A stretch of DNA of 38,853 nucleotides. Source: an uncultured Methylococcaceae bacterium (GTDB lineage: Bacteria; Pseudomonadota; Gammaproteobacteria; Methylococcales; Methylomonadaceae). The stretch is from the NCBI GenBank assembly GCA_903873165.1, contig CAIQNQ010000247.1:1-38853 (forward strand), read 5' to 3'. The notes below the pieces were generated by a model. That model worked only from the letters and a program-made list of their open reading frames with translations, had not been told where the DNA came from and searched no databases. Shown here piece by piece: positions 1 through 10,364 of this stretch. Position numbers and translations under genes: made by a program. Within the stretch, counting starts at the first letter, position 1. Each line of letters begins with the position of its first letter.

Positions 1-135
1 GTAAAGCTTGAAGTGATTAACCAAATCACCTCAATTTTACAAAGTATTCGATTTGGATCATTAGAAATCATAATTCATGACGGAAAAATTGTACAAATTG
101 AACGAAAAGAGAAAATACGCTTTGAAGCAAAATAA
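1..135 (+). CDS. YezD-family (DUF2292-like) small protein, C-terminal part (5' end outside window)
   Basis: Frame 1 is open from base 1 to TAA at 133-135: VKLEVINQITSILQSIRFGSLEIIIHDGKIVQIERKEKIRFEAK. The pattern resembles YezD-like proteins found beside sulfate assimilation genes. Confidence 0.7.
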   Translation, partial: VKLEVINQITSILQSIRFGSLEIIIHDGKIVQIERKEKIRFEAK

Positions 136-233
136 TTAAGTATTTTCAAATCTCTACCTCACCAAAGGCGAGACATAAAAAGTAAAAATGCGGTCATACC
201 GGACAACTGGACAAGAGTAAAAAAGTACACAAC

Positions 234-1949
234 ATGAATCAATTACAAAAAACCGCCTTAGCAAGCATCATCAACCTTATATTATTAGGAGCTTCGCACG
301 CTGAGGCTCATGACACCGCCGCCCTAGAAAAGCGCATTCGTGACTTAGAAACTCGTTTAGCTAAAATGGATCAACTTGAACGGCGCTTAGAATTACTTGA
401 TAAAGCCGCCTCATTAGCAAATAAACCCGTTAGTGATCCAGCTTCCGTTCCATCGCCTCCAAGTACTGTCACTCAAGCGGAGGTTGACAAAATAAATCGT
501 AAAGTAAATACCTTACAGCGCAAGTTAGAAGTACAAGATGAAGTGACCACTGGCGCCTTAAGTAAAATACCCAATTTTGAAGCCGGTGCAGAGGGTTTTA
601 AAGTTACGTCCACTGATAAAAGACATCAATTACGAATTGGCGGTACGTTACAAACGGATTATAAAGCATTTCTAGATAATGCTTGGACTGGGACATCAGT
701 AACCACAAACCCAGCGGGACCTGATTCAGTTTCACTTAGACAAGCTCGGATAACGTTAGACGGTTATGTTTACAGCGATTTGTATTTTAAAATCATGGCG
801 GATTTTGCCCAAACCAGTAGTACTTCCAACTTACTACCTGACGCTTATTTAGATTACAACTATCATCCAGCTGCTAGCTTATTAGTCGGAAAATTCAAAC
901 CCTCAATCAGTCTTGAGCGTTTACAAGGTGATGCCGATACTGCGTTCTTAGAACGCGGTTTTCCTACTAATTTAGCACCTAACCGCGATGCCGGTATTCA
1001 ACTTCATGGCGGATTCGGAGCATCAGGTTATAAAGCTGAAAGAAATCCAGGGCCTATTGATGTTAAAAATGCCTTCACTTATCAGGTGGGGATTTCAGAA
1101 GGTACAGGTGATTCTGGTAACGCTGCAGGTAGCGGTGTGCCAACCAACAATAACGTAACAGGTTCAAGTTCATCCATCTCAAATGGAACTACAACTACAA
1201 CGACTATTACATCATCTTCTTATGCTAATGATAAAGAGTTTGACGGTCGTGTCTTTGCCCAACCATTTCAACATTCAGGCTATGCTTGGTTAGAAGGCTT
1301 TGGATTAGGTCTAGCAGGCTCATACTCACACCCCAATAATCAAGCAATTAATTCTCAGAAGACCTTGTTAGGTCAATCTACGATAGTTGACTATACTCAA
1401 ATAGATAAGAACAGTATTTCTCCAAATACCAAAGGCTTTGTTACTGCTAACGGCAATTCCTATCGAATTTATCCACAAGCTTTTTGGTATAGCGGTCCCT
1501 TTGGTTTAATGGGTGAATATGTAGAGTCTACCCAAACGCTAAACGGCAGTAATGTGCAGAACAAATTCAACAACGTTTCACAAACAAACACAGCTTACCA
1601 AATACAAGCTTCCTATGTGGTTACAGGAGAAGATAATACCTTTGGTGGAGTGAAACCCATGCGGATATTTGATCCATTTAAAGGGAGTTGGGGGGCATTA
1701 CAAATAGCTGGACGTTGGAGTGAACTTACCGTTGATAGCAATACTTTCTCAATACTTGATAGATCTAAATCGGTCAGTAAAGCATCAGCATTTACTTTAG
1801 GTGCCAATTGGTTCTTAAATAAAAATGCACTGATTAGATTTGATTACGAAAATGTGTCTTTTATTGGTGGTGCAGGCAAAGATTCTAGTCACATAACAAA
1901 TCGTCCAACTGAACAAATTTTAGGAACTCGTTTCCAACTAGCATTCTAA
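234..1949 (+). CDS. Outer-membrane porin, OprO/OprP (phosphate-selective porin) family
   Basis: Signal peptide, N-terminal coiled coil ([22 protein letters not shown]), OprP-like barrel motifs ([25 protein letters not shown]) and terminal F. Confidence 0.85.
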   Translation: MNQLQKTALASIINLILLGASHAEAHDTAALEKRIRDLETRLAKMDQLERRLELLDKAASLANKPVSDPASVPSPPSTVTQAEVDKINRKVNTLQRKLEVQDEVTTGALSKIPNFEAGAEGFKVTSTDKRHQLRIGGTLQTDYKAFLDNAWTGTSVTTNPAGPDSVSLRQARITLDGYVYSDLYFKIMADFAQTSSTSNLLPDAYLDYNYHPAASLLVGKFKPSISLERLQGDADTAFLERGFPTNLAPNRDAGIQLHGGFGASGYKAERNPGPIDVKNAFTYQVGISEGTGDSGNAAGSGVPTNNNVTGSSSSISNGTTTTTTITSSSYANDKEFDGRVFAQPFQHSGYAWLEGFGLGLAGSYSHPNNQAINSQKTLLGQSTIVDYTQIDKNSISPNTKGFVTANGNSYRIYPQAFWYSGPFGLMGEYVESTQTLNGSNVQNKFNNVSQTNTAYQIQASYVVTGEDNTFGGVKPMRIFDPFKGSWGALQIAGRWSELTVDSNTFSILDRSKSVSKASAFTLGANWFLNKNALIRFDYENVSFIGGAGKDSSHITNRPTEQILGTRFQLAF

Positions 1950-1969
1950 TAACTAACCAGGAGTTTTAT

Positions 1970-2980
1970 ATGAAAACAAAATTTTTAAAACTAATCTTTG
2001 CTACAGCATTGTCGCTTGCGGTGACTACGTCTATTCAAGCTAAAGAAGTCAATCTATTGAATGTGTCTTATGACCCAACCAGAGAACTTTATAAAGAATA
2101 CAACCCAGTCTTTGCTAAATATTGGAAAGCAAAAACAGGGGATGACGTAACAGTTAATCAATCACATGGTGGTGGTGGTAAACAAGCGCGCGCAGTATTA
2201 GAAGGCTTAGAAGCTGATGTGGTGACTTTAGCGATTGCTTATGACGTAGATCAACTTTATCAAAAACGTAAATTAATTCCAGAAAACTGGCAAACATTAT
2301 TACCTAACAACAGTTGCCCGTATACTTCAACTATTGTATTTATAGTTCGTAAAGGCAATCCATTAGGTATTAAAGATTGGAATGATATCGTTAAACCAAA
2401 CGTCAGTATTGTAACGCCTAATCCTAAAACTTCAGGTGGCGCACGCTGGAACTTTTTGGCGGCTTGGGGTTACGCACTTAAGCACAACAACAATGATGAA
2501 GCTGCGGCAAAAAATTTCGTGACCCAGTTATATAAAAATGCAGCCGTTCTGGATACAGGTGCTAGAGGCTCAACGACTAGTTTTGTAGAACGTGAAATTG
2601 GTGATGTACTCATTACTTGGGAAAATGAAGCTTACATGGTTCTCGACGAGTTTGGCAAAGATAAATATGAAATTGTGACACCGTCTTTAAGCGTATTAAC
2701 CGAACCTCCCGTTACCGTTGTCGAAGACGTTGCCCGTAAGCACGGCACTACAGAAGCGGCTACTGAATATCTTAAATACTTGTACAGTAAAGAAGGTCAA
2801 GAGATAATAGGCAAAAATTATTACCGTCCTACTGATCCTGAAATTGCCGCTAAATACGCCAAACAATTTAAACCTTTAGAATTATTCAAAATTGATCTAT
2901 TCGGGGGTTGGAATGTCGCACAAAACAAATTCTTTGCAGATGATGGGGTGTTTGACCAAATATACGGTGCAGGGAAATAA
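1970..2980 (+). CDS. sbp: Sulfate ABC transporter substrate-binding protein
   Basis: Signal peptide, then [17 protein letters not shown] and [25 protein letters not shown], typical of Sbp/CysP; followed by cysT/cysW/cysA. Confidence 0.95.
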   Translation: MKTKFLKLIFATALSLAVTTSIQAKEVNLLNVSYDPTRELYKEYNPVFAKYWKAKTGDDVTVNQSHGGGGKQARAVLEGLEADVVTLAIAYDVDQLYQKRKLIPENWQTLLPNNSCPYTSTIVFIVRKGNPLGIKDWNDIVKPNVSIVTPNPKTSGGARWNFLAAWGYALKHNNNDEAAAKNFVTQLYKNAAVLDTGARGSTTSFVEREIGDVLITWENEAYMVLDEFGKDKYEIVTPSLSVLTEPPVTVVEDVARKHGTTEAATEYLKYLYSKEGQEIIGKNYYRPTDPEIAAKYAKQFKPLELFKIDLFGGWNVAQNKFFADDGVFDQIYGAGK

Positions 2981-2997
2981 ATAATCATTAAGAATTA

Positions 2998-3026
2998 AAA
3001 GGTGGGGAAATTATTTCCCCACCTTT
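2998..3026 (+). terminator. Near-perfect hairpin between sbp and cysT (terminator or attenuator)
   Basis: aaaggtggggaaattatttccccaccttt is a 29-nt near-perfect palindrome followed by a T-rich stretch (attta). Confidence 0.7.
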
Positions 3027-3085
3027 ATTTATATTCCGGTGTAAATTTCAGATTCAAATTATTCAATCAAAAAAGGAGTACAAGA

Positions 3086-3913
3086 GTGTCGCAACGCAGT
3101 GTTATGCCAGGATTTCGTCCATCCCTAGGATATACTTTGTTATATTTAGGATTGATAGTATTAATCCCGCTAAGCACATTAGTTTTTGAAAGCTTTAAAC
3201 TTAATTGGCATGATTATCTACAAATCATTTCCAGTAAACGCATATTATCTTCATTTCAAGTTAGTTTTTTGGCATCCCTCATCGCAGCCTCAGTAGCAAC
3301 AGTCTTTGGATTTATTACTGCATGGGTATTAGTAAGATATTCTTTTTTTGGTAAAAATATCTTTCACGCTCTAATTGACTTACCCTTTGCATTGCCCACA
3401 GCAGTAGCGGGGATTGTCTTAGCCACCCTATTTCAACCTAGCGGTCTGCTCGGAAAATTTTTATTAACGACCTTTGGCATACAAGTCGCCTTTAAACCTT
3501 TGGGCATTGTAGTTGCACTAATATTTATCAGCATTCCATTTGTAGTTCGTACGGTCGAACCCGTACTTTTAGAGTTCGAAACCAGCATGGAAGAAGCAGG
3601 GTCAAGTTTAGGTGCTAGCCGTTGGCAAGTCTTTACAAAAATCATTTTCCCTAATGTATTTCCTGCCTTACTCACCGGCTTCGCACTTTCGTTTGCAAGA
3701 GGCGTTGGTGAATACGGTTCCGTTATCTTTATTGCCGGAAACATACCCTATGTTTCCGAAATCGTGCCACTTTTAATCGTCATTAAATTAGAGCAATTCG
3801 ATATCCCAGGGGCAACCGCAATCGCCTTAACAATGTTAGTTATTTCTTTTTTATTATTATTTATTATTAATTTATTACAACATTGGGCACGTAAGCGCTC
3901 TGGTCAACTATAA
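3086..3913 (+). CDS. cysT: Sulfate ABC transporter permease CysT (CysU)
   Basis: Binding-protein-dependent permease signature (EEAGSSLGASRWQVFTKIIFPNVFPALLTGFALSFARGVGEYGSVIFIAGN). The GTG at 3086 has an upstream AAAGGAG; the listed start at 3002 lies inside the hairpin. Confidence 0.93.
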   Translation: MSQRSVMPGFRPSLGYTLLYLGLIVLIPLSTLVFESFKLNWHDYLQIISSKRILSSFQVSFLASLIAASVATVFGFITAWVLVRYSFFGKNIFHALIDLPFALPTAVAGIVLATLFQPSGLLGKFLLTTFGIQVAFKPLGIVVALIFISIPFVVRTVEPVLLEFETSMEEAGSSLGASRWQVFTKIIFPNVFPALLTGFALSFARGVGEYGSVIFIAGNIPYVSEIVPLLIVIKLEQFDIPGATAIALTMLVISFLLLFIINLLQHWARKRSGQL

Positions 3914-3925
3914 AGGATATTATTA

Positions 3926-4789
3926 ATGACTACGCAAATTCATCCAATTCAGCATACCAAAAAAATAAGTAAAAATATCAGCATACAAGATCCTTTATGG
4001 GTTAGATGGCTGCTTATTACCATATCAATCGGCTTTATCAGCTTATTTATTTGTGTGCCATTGGGCTTGGTTATTTTTCAAGCCTTTTCCAAAGGTATAA
4101 CAGCCTATTTTTCAGCTTTATCACAACCAGATACCTTATCAGCCATCAAGCTGACACTGCTGGTTGCTATAGTTACTGTACCACTTAATACCCTTTTTGG
4201 AGTTACGGCGGCATGGACAATTACCCGCTTCGACTTTCCGGGTAAAAGTTTATTAACCACCTTAATCGATTTACCCTTTTCGGTATCACCTGTTATTTCA
4301 GGCTTGATATTTGTATTATTATTTGGAGCGCAAGGCTGGTTTGGTGAATGGTTAATGGCGCATGATATAAAAATCATCTTTGCCGCCCCTGGCATCATCT
4401 TAGCGACAGTATTTATTACTTTTCCATTTGTTGCTAGACAACTGATCCCGTTAATGCAAGAAATGGGCCATCAAGAAGAAGAGGCGGCGCTTTCTTTAGG
4501 AGCGGGTGGTTGGAAAACTTTTTTCTCAGTGACACTCCCCAACATCAAATGGGCTTTGTTGTATGGCGTATTACTTTGTAATGCTAGGGCAATGGGCGAG
4601 TTTGGTGCTGTATCGGTTGTTTCTGGGCATATTCGCGGCTTAACAAACACATTACCCCTTCATGTTGAAGTAAGTTACAACGACTACGATGTTATTGGGG
4701 CATTTGCGAGTGCCTCAATTCTTGCAGGTTTAGCGATTGTGACGTTAATTTTAAAAACAGTGCTTGAATGGAAACAAACAACACGATAG
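3926..4789 (+). CDS. cysW: Sulfate ABC transporter permease CysW
   Basis: [55 protein letters not shown]; between cysT and cysA. Confidence 0.94.
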   Translation: MTTQIHPIQHTKKISKNISIQDPLWVRWLLITISIGFISLFICVPLGLVIFQAFSKGITAYFSALSQPDTLSAIKLTLLVAIVTVPLNTLFGVTAAWTITRFDFPGKSLLTTLIDLPFSVSPVISGLIFVLLFGAQGWFGEWLMAHDIKIIFAAPGIILATVFITFPFVARQLIPLMQEMGHQEEEAALSLGAGGWKTFFSVTLPNIKWALLYGVLLCNARAMGEFGAVSVVSGHIRGLTNTLPLHVEVSYNDYDVIGAFASASILAGLAIVTLILKTVLEWKQTTR

Positions 4790-4884
4790 ACAAACCTCAC
4801 ACAGCAACGCATCAAGAATTGTTATTAAAATCACTAACAGACGTCCACAAAGTTCAAAGCTTTGAGATTATTAAGACCTATTGA
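4768..4884 (+). CDS. Possible small ORF (38 aa) between cysW and cysA
   Basis: ATG 4768 to TGA 4882-4884: [38 protein letters not shown]. Overlaps the cysW 3' end by 22 nt. No clear ribosome-binding site. Confidence 0.3.
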   Translation: METNNTIDKPHTATHQELLLKSLTDVHKVQSFEIIKTY

Positions 4885-4893
4885 GACTTTACC

Positions 4894-5937
4894 ATGAGTA
4901 TTTTACTTTCTGATATCAGTAAAAATTTTGGCACATTTGCCGCCTTACATCATATTAACTTAGAAGTACCAGAAGGTGAATTAGTCGCCTTATTAGGCCC
5001 TTCTGGCTGTGGGAAAACTACCCTTCTAAGAATAATTGCAGGCTTAGAATACACTGACAAAGGCAAAGTCATCATTAATGGTGAAGATAAAACCCAGCAG
5101 AATGTCAGCCAAAGAGGCATCGGTTTTGTATTTCAACACTATGCGTTATTCCGCCACATGACCGTATTTGAAAATGTCGCCTTTGGTTTACGCGTAAAAC
5201 CTCGCCACAGCAGACCTAGCAATGAGGTGATTAATAAAAAAGTACATGCATTGCTAGAGTTGGTTCAACTGGATTGGTTACATAGTCGATATCCAGATCA
5301 GTTGTCTGGCGGACAAAGACAGCGTATCGCCCTAGCGCGGGCTTTAGCCGTAGAGCCTTCAGTATTATTATTGGATGAACCTTTTGGTGCATTAGACGCA
5401 AGTGTACGTAAAGACTTAAGACTCTGGCTTAGAAACTTGCATCACGACCTTAATGTCACCAGTATTTTTGTGACACACGATCAAGAAGAAGCGATGGAAG
5501 TGGCTAGCCAAGTTGTTGTGCTCAATCAAGGTCAAATTGAACAACAAGGCTCTCCCAGTGAAATCTATGATCATCCAGCGAATGCCTTCGTATCCAGATT
5601 CATAGGTCAAACAAATGTTTTTGATTTAAATGAACACGATAATGATTGGTTAAAAACTGCCGGCATCATTAATGTCAACAGCACAGGTAGAATCGCCCAT
5701 GTTCGACCTCATGATATTTTGATTGAAAAATCCGACAATCTTCAGGACGCTACTGCCGTATTAAAAGACTGGCAACATTTGGGCGCACTCATTCGTCTGG
5801 AATTAGTAAAAAATGATATTAGTAACTCAAAGAAACCTGTCTTTGCTGAAATGCCCAAAGAGCAATTTAAAGAGTTAGCATTAAGAATTGGTGATGTAGT
5901 TAAATTAAAAATTCGTCAAGCGCATTGGTTTGATTAA
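4894..5937 (+). CDS. cysA: Sulfate ABC transporter ATP-binding protein CysA
   Basis: Walker [13 protein letters not shown], signature [16 protein letters not shown], Walker [13 protein letters not shown]. Confidence 0.95.
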   Translation: MSILLSDISKNFGTFAALHHINLEVPEGELVALLGPSGCGKTTLLRIIAGLEYTDKGKVIINGEDKTQQNVSQRGIGFVFQHYALFRHMTVFENVAFGLRVKPRHSRPSNEVINKKVHALLELVQLDWLHSRYPDQLSGGQRQRIALARALAVEPSVLLLDEPFGALDASVRKDLRLWLRNLHHDLNVTSIFVTHDQEEAMEVASQVVVLNQGQIEQQGSPSEIYDHPANAFVSRFIGQTNVFDLNEHDNDWLKTAGIINVNSTGRIAHVRPHDILIEKSDNLQDATAVLKDWQHLGALIRLELVKNDISNSKKPVFAEMPKEQFKELALRIGDVVKLKIRQAHWFD

Positions 5938-5982
5938 TCTCATGAATATATATTCAAACCCGTTTGTCTAAAAATAAGAACT

Positions 5983-6882
5983 ATGAACTTAAGTCAAATT
6001 GAATTATTGCGAGTTTTGCAAGAAACTAATTTAAATCTATCCAAAGCCGCAGAAAAAATGCATATCGTACAATCAGCGGTCAGTAGACAATTACAATTGT
6101 TCGAAGCAGAATTAGGTTCGCCATTATTTGAACGCCAAGGCAAAAAACTGGTCGGAATGACTGCTTTATGCCTAAGTATTATGGATGAAGTAGCCACTAT
6201 GAACAGAGCAAAAGCCAATATTCAACAAATAGCCGCTGACTTTTTAGATAGCAATAAAGGCACGTTACATATCGCCACAACCCACACTCAGGCCAAATAT
6301 TTTTTACCTAAACCGATTGCACGTTTTAGAGACAAATATCCTGACGTTAATATTTATATGGTGCAGGCATCACCAGAACAACTGATTGATCAACTCCACA
6401 ATCGGCAAGCCGATGTAGCCATTTGTACCGAGCGAGTAGATTTAGTTCCAGATTTAATTCTTGAAACTTGTTATCGCTGGTATCACTCAATCATTGTTCC
6501 ACAAGATCATCCTCTAGCAAAAGAATCTATTACTTTAGAGCGAATCTCGCAATATCCAATATTAACCTATAGTTTTGGCTATACCGGTCGCACAAATATT
6601 GAAAATGCTTTTAACCAAGCTCAGTTAAAATTAGATATTATTTTGGCTGCATCAGATACGGATGTTATTAAAACCTATGTGCGTTTAGGCTTAGGAGTTG
6701 GAATCATCGCTGGCATGGCTTATGATCCCTTGGCTGATAAAGATCTAGTTGCCAGAGACTTATCGCATTTAATTTCTAGCTCAAGCACCAAGATTGCTTA
6801 TTTAAAGCACAATTACTTACCGCAATACAGTAAACATTTTATTGAGGAATTACTCATAGCGGGCAAAGAAGGCAATTATTAA
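5983..6882 (+). CDS. cysB: CysB-type LysR transcriptional regulator
   Basis: N-terminal HTH NLSKAAEKMHIVQSAVSRQLQLFEAELGSPLFERQGKKLVGMT; CysB-like effector domain (TTHTQAKYFLPKPIARFRDKYPDVNI). Confidence 0.88.
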   Translation: MNLSQIELLRVLQETNLNLSKAAEKMHIVQSAVSRQLQLFEAELGSPLFERQGKKLVGMTALCLSIMDEVATMNRAKANIQQIAADFLDSNKGTLHIATTHTQAKYFLPKPIARFRDKYPDVNIYMVQASPEQLIDQLHNRQADVAICTERVDLVPDLILETCYRWYHSIIVPQDHPLAKESITLERISQYPILTYSFGYTGRTNIENAFNQAQLKLDIILAASDTDVIKTYVRLGLGVGIIAGMAYDPLADKDLVARDLSHLISSSSTKIAYLKHNYLPQYSKHFIEELLIAGKEGNY

Positions 6883-8339
6883 AATTCAAAATGCACACGA
6901 CCACCGTAGATATCAACAGGCCCACGATCCGCATTATAAGCTGGATTAGCTATATACTGATAATCTAAAGACAACCATGTAGATTGAAATGCATGGAATT
7001 GATAATAAATATCCATGACCTTTTCCGATCGATAATTAATCTTACCATCACCGATAAAGCCATCAATACCCCCCCTATTTAAATAAGCGATATGATCTTT
7101 GGAAATCCAACTTTCTGCATAGCCAATTCCCACTGAATCTTTAACTCTACCCCAACGCAGACCTTTTATCTGAGCGCCAAATGATAGTGAGCGATCAGAA
7201 GACGTATAAGAATATACTTCCGTTTTACCGTCTGAATACATGCCTCTAAAGAACAACCCAAAATCTTCTGTGACTTTTTGTTCCATATTAATACCAATAC
7301 CCATCTTAATATTTGGCTTTCTTGCCCAACACAAATCAGGCGCTCCAGAATTCCCTGATCCATAAGAAAAACCAGTACACGTAGTTGCATTCATATTTGG
7401 ATCACTCTTAAAAGCGGCTATAGCATCCGTCCAACTACCCATATTCTCACGATTTCTATAGCCTAAAAGTCGCACAGCCCCCGGTTGTCCATACAACAGA
7501 TGTTGATGCTCTAACTCTATTTGATCACCGTAAAAATTTAACAAATCAAAATTTACGGGTAACTGATTTGGATCCATAGGGCCTGCAATACGCGCGAACC
7601 TAAAAGCCCAATCATCAAAATAAATCTCACCCGCAAAACCTGTGGTGTATCCTCTGGCATCAGCAGCGAAGTCATAAGCGGCATTTGTCATAAAAGCCAT
7701 GTTAAAAAACTGTTGGCGTAAGTTAGCGGCATAAGTATTTTTATCAAAAATATCCAAAATACTAAAGTTACCTCCCGTAAACACAAACCGCCGACTCGTA
7801 GTTGATCCACCTAATTGCATAGCACCCGATTGCATTTGAACTGAAGTGCCGCCTAAAGCAATGGTCTGCCTGTAAAGTGCCCTGGGTAAATACCAAGTAG
7901 CATTTTCAGAGCCATTTTTCTGCAATTCAAAGTTTTGTATCGCCCCAGCTAACCCTCTCAATCCCGACAGTGGTAACTCAGAAATCATTTCCGGTGCTAC
8001 ATAAAACTCACCCCCCTGCCACGCTTTAAGCCCCAAATAAAAGGTAGCAGTAGCGGTAAAGCTTCGTTCTGCAGTAGGTGTTAAAGAATTAGGTGTGCCA
8101 TTTAAGTTAGTATAAGCGGCTGGAAAAGCATCTTTAACACTACTGATGTAGGTGGCTTGTGAATAAATATTCCAGCGCTCGTCTTTAATATTATGCAAAT
8201 TATGTGCTGATAAGGTATTCATCACCGAAAACTCATCGTCATCACTTTTATCAGAAGCTTCAGTATTATCTGCTTGAACACTACTAAGGCCTATAAAACT
8301 TAATAAAACCAAGAAAAAAATGAATTTGTAAAATGACAT
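6879..8339 (-). CDS. Carbohydrate-selective porin, OprB-like
   Basis: Signal peptide; SRRFVFTGGNFSILDIFDKNTYAANLRQQFFNMAFMTNAAYDFAADARGYT; C-terminal IYGGRVHFEF. Confidence 0.75.
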   Translation of the reverse strand: MSFYKFIFFLVLLSFIGLSSVQADNTEASDKSDDDEFSVMNTLSAHNLHNIKDERWNIYSQATYISSVKDAFPAAYTNLNGTPNSLTPTAERSFTATATFYLGLKAWQGGEFYVAPEMISELPLSGLRGLAGAIQNFELQKNGSENATWYLPRALYRQTIALGGTSVQMQSGAMQLGGSTTSRRFVFTGGNFSILDIFDKNTYAANLRQQFFNMAFMTNAAYDFAADARGYTTGFAGEIYFDDWAFRFARIAGPMDPNQLPVNFDLLNFYGDQIELEHQHLLYGQPGAVRLLGYRNRENMGSWTDAIAAFKSDPNMNATTCTGFSYGSGNSGAPDLCWARKPNIKMGIGINMEQKVTEDFGLFFRGMYSDGKTEVYSYTSSDRSLSFGAQIKGLRWGRVKDSVGIGYAESWISKDHIAYLNRGGIDGFIGDGKINYRSEKVMDIYYQFHAFQSTWLSLDYQYIANPAYNADRGPVDIYGGRVHFEF

Positions 8340-8579
8340 ACGGTAATTATTAGGCTATTAGGTATTATTTTGATCAGATAGCCATCTGCTAACACGGCTC
8401 AATTAAAAACGAATTGTTTTATTAAGAATATTATGTCAGATAATAATGACATAACAATTAAATATCGACCGCTTAATAAGCAGCAAACCTTTTGCCTAAA
8501 AGGTAAAGAATGTAAAGTCCTTTAATTTAATAATTCCACTTAATCAACTCTCTAAGTATTAACCGATAACAGAGCTAGA

Positions 8580-9038
8580 TTAATGCTTGGCTTTTTGATG
8601 AACTAGCTTAAAACCTATAAATCCAGCGAACATAGCACTTACAAATACCAATATCCCTGATAAACCAGATGTAAGACCGACTAAACTTGGCCCAGGACAC
8701 AGACCTGAAAGCCCCCAACCTATGCCAAATATCGATGATCCCATCACTAATTTGACATCAAGTTTAGAATGTACCGGCACATGTGTTATTACTTTATCTA
8801 AGTTATGTTGACAACTACGTTTAATAAAAAACTGTAAAACACCTAAAGTGACTAAAGCGCCGATCATGACAAATGCTAACGAAGGATCCCATTTACCGGC
8901 CACATCTAAAAAACCTAATACTTTAGCTGGATTAGTCATTTGAGCGACGATTAAACCAAAGCCAAACACTAAGCCACTCAAAAAAGCACTAAAAATTAAA
9001 AATGCAGGAGATTGCTTATAAGACATGGCGCACCACAT
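8580..9038 (-). CDS. YeeE/YedE-family (half) membrane transporter protein
   Basis: FLSGLVFGFGLIVAQMTNPAKVLGFLDVAGKWDPSLAFVMIGAL and FGIGWGLSGLCPGPSLVG. Confidence 0.85.
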   Translation of the reverse strand: MWCAMSYKQSPAFLIFSAFLSGLVFGFGLIVAQMTNPAKVLGFLDVAGKWDPSLAFVMIGALVTLGVLQFFIKRSCQHNLDKVITHVPVHSKLDVKLVMGSSIFGIGWGLSGLCPGPSLVGLTSGLSGILVFVSAMFAGFIGFKLVHQKAKH

Positions 9039-9432
9039 AGACGGTTAAAGCGGCTGTCAGCATAAAACACAGTGTAGCCACCATGGATCGCTTTGATAAG
9101 CGTGCTAAACCACAAATCCCATGACCACTCGTACATCCACTCCCTAAAAGAGTCCCATAACCGACCAACAAGCCTGATAAGGCTAAAATGCCATAGGAAG
9201 CATCAAGCTGAATAGGAATAGACCCATCCATTAAAAACCATAATGATGCACTCACCATTAAACCAATTAAAAAGGCCAATCGCCAAACACTATCAGTTTG
9301 CCACTGCGGAAGTAAACCAGCCACAATACCGGAAATACCTGCGACTCGATGATTAAAATACAGCAACATAGCAGCAGCCAGTCCAATAAGAACACCGCCA
9401 CCTAAAGAAGATAAAACTGTTAAATAGTCCAC
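9016..9432 (-). CDS. YeeE/YedE-family (half) membrane transporter protein
   Basis: GGVLIGLAAAMLLYFNHRVAGISGIV and GYGTLLGSGCTSGHGICGLARLSKRS; overlaps the next half gene. Confidence 0.85.
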   Translation of the reverse strand: MDYLTVLSSLGGGVLIGLAAAMLLYFNHRVAGISGIVAGLLPQWQTDSVWRLAFLIGLMVSASLWFLMDGSIPIQLDASYGILALSGLLVGYGTLLGSGCTSGHGICGLARLSKRSMVATLCFMLTAALTVYVVRHVL

Positions 9433-9478
9433 TTAATTGCCTAAAACAGCGAGAAAAACAGAATAGAACACGATAAGC

Positions 9479-9658
9479 GTATCCCCGCGCACGCCGCAAT
9501 GTGCTTTCGTCCTTGAACCGTCGGTTCAAGTGGGAGCGTAACCGATAAATAAGGCTTCCCGAATAATACGGGCATGCACACCAATAACGGATTTTGCACC
9601 CGGGGTAAAAGCAGGTTCAGGAAACACCCAGCACACCCTCAAACGCCGCAGAAGATAC
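9479..9658 (-). ncRNA. ssrS: 6S RNA
   Basis: Minus strand carries GGTGTGCATGCCCGTATTATTCGGGAAGCCTTATTTAT and CACTTGAACCGACGGTTCAAGGACGAAAG, matching 6S core motifs (GAGCATGCTCGG...CCGAGAAGCCTTAAAA; ACCTTGAACCAAGGGTTCAAGG). The ends can form a closing stem, the length is about 180 nt, and it sits directly downstream of zapA. Confidence 0.9.
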
Positions 9659-9682
9659 AGGCGTGTATTTTAGCTGGCTTTG

Positions 9683-9979
9683 CTAATTTTCTAAAACGTT
9701 TTCTATTTTTTGATTCAATTTAACCAAACATTCGCTTAAACGAATATTCAGTAAATCATTCTGAGATTTTATCATTTGCAGCTCATGAGCCAAATTTAGT
9801 GCCGCCATCACAGCGATTCTATCCGGTGCGGCAATTTTTCCAGAGTCACGCATTTTACGCATCTGTATATCTAATTGATGGGCTGAATGAAGCAAGTCAT
9901 CTTGTTCATTTTCTTCACAAACAATTTTATATTCTTTACCCATTATAATCAGGGTAACGGGCTGAGATTTCTTAGTCAT
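9683..9979 (-). CDS. zapA: Cell division protein ZapA
   Basis: VTLIIMGKEYKIVCEENEQDDLLHSAHQLDIQMRKMRDSGKIAAPDRIAVMAALNLAHEL. Confidence 0.92.
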   Translation of the reverse strand: MTKKSQPVTLIIMGKEYKIVCEENEQDDLLHSAHQLDIQMRKMRDSGKIAAPDRIAVMAALNLAHELQMIKSQNDLLNIRLSECLVKLNQKIENVLEN

Positions 9980-10206
9980 TAACCATTCTCCATTGCTTTT
10001 AATCGGGTAATCATCGCCTCTAAACGCTGCTTTGCTTCTTCGACTTTTTCAAGTAATTGATAATTATCGCGCTCTAACAATTCTTGTTTCAGTTTTAAAG
10101 TGGTATTTTCATTTTTAAGATCTCGATACCGCTCAATAAACTTATCAAGTTTATATTCAAAGTCTTCAATTTCTATAGGCAAATAAATTTCAGTCATAGT
10201 AGTCAC
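9979..10206 (-). CDS. TIGR02449/ZapB-like small coiled-coil protein
   Basis: 75-aa heptad-rich coiled coil immediately upstream of zapA. Confidence 0.7.
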   Translation of the reverse strand: MTTMTEIYLPIEIEDFEYKLDKFIERYRDLKNENTTLKLKQELLERDNYQLLEKVEEAKQRLEAMITRLKAMENG

Positions 10207-10364
10207 TATAATTGTTGCAAGTAATACGGTATTTTTAATAAGTGATGATAAACTGCTAAAAGATTACATCATGTTTATGTTAATAAAAGCGAACAAATAT
10301 TAACCATTTTTATGATCAATGGTAGCATAAGCGTCATTTTTATTTTAGTGATAGTACAATTATT

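Noticed and set aside
3002-3085. N-terminal extension of CysT from the first listed start
   Set aside because: It begins within the hairpin and encodes no transporter-like residues; GTG 3086 with AAAGGAG is the better start.
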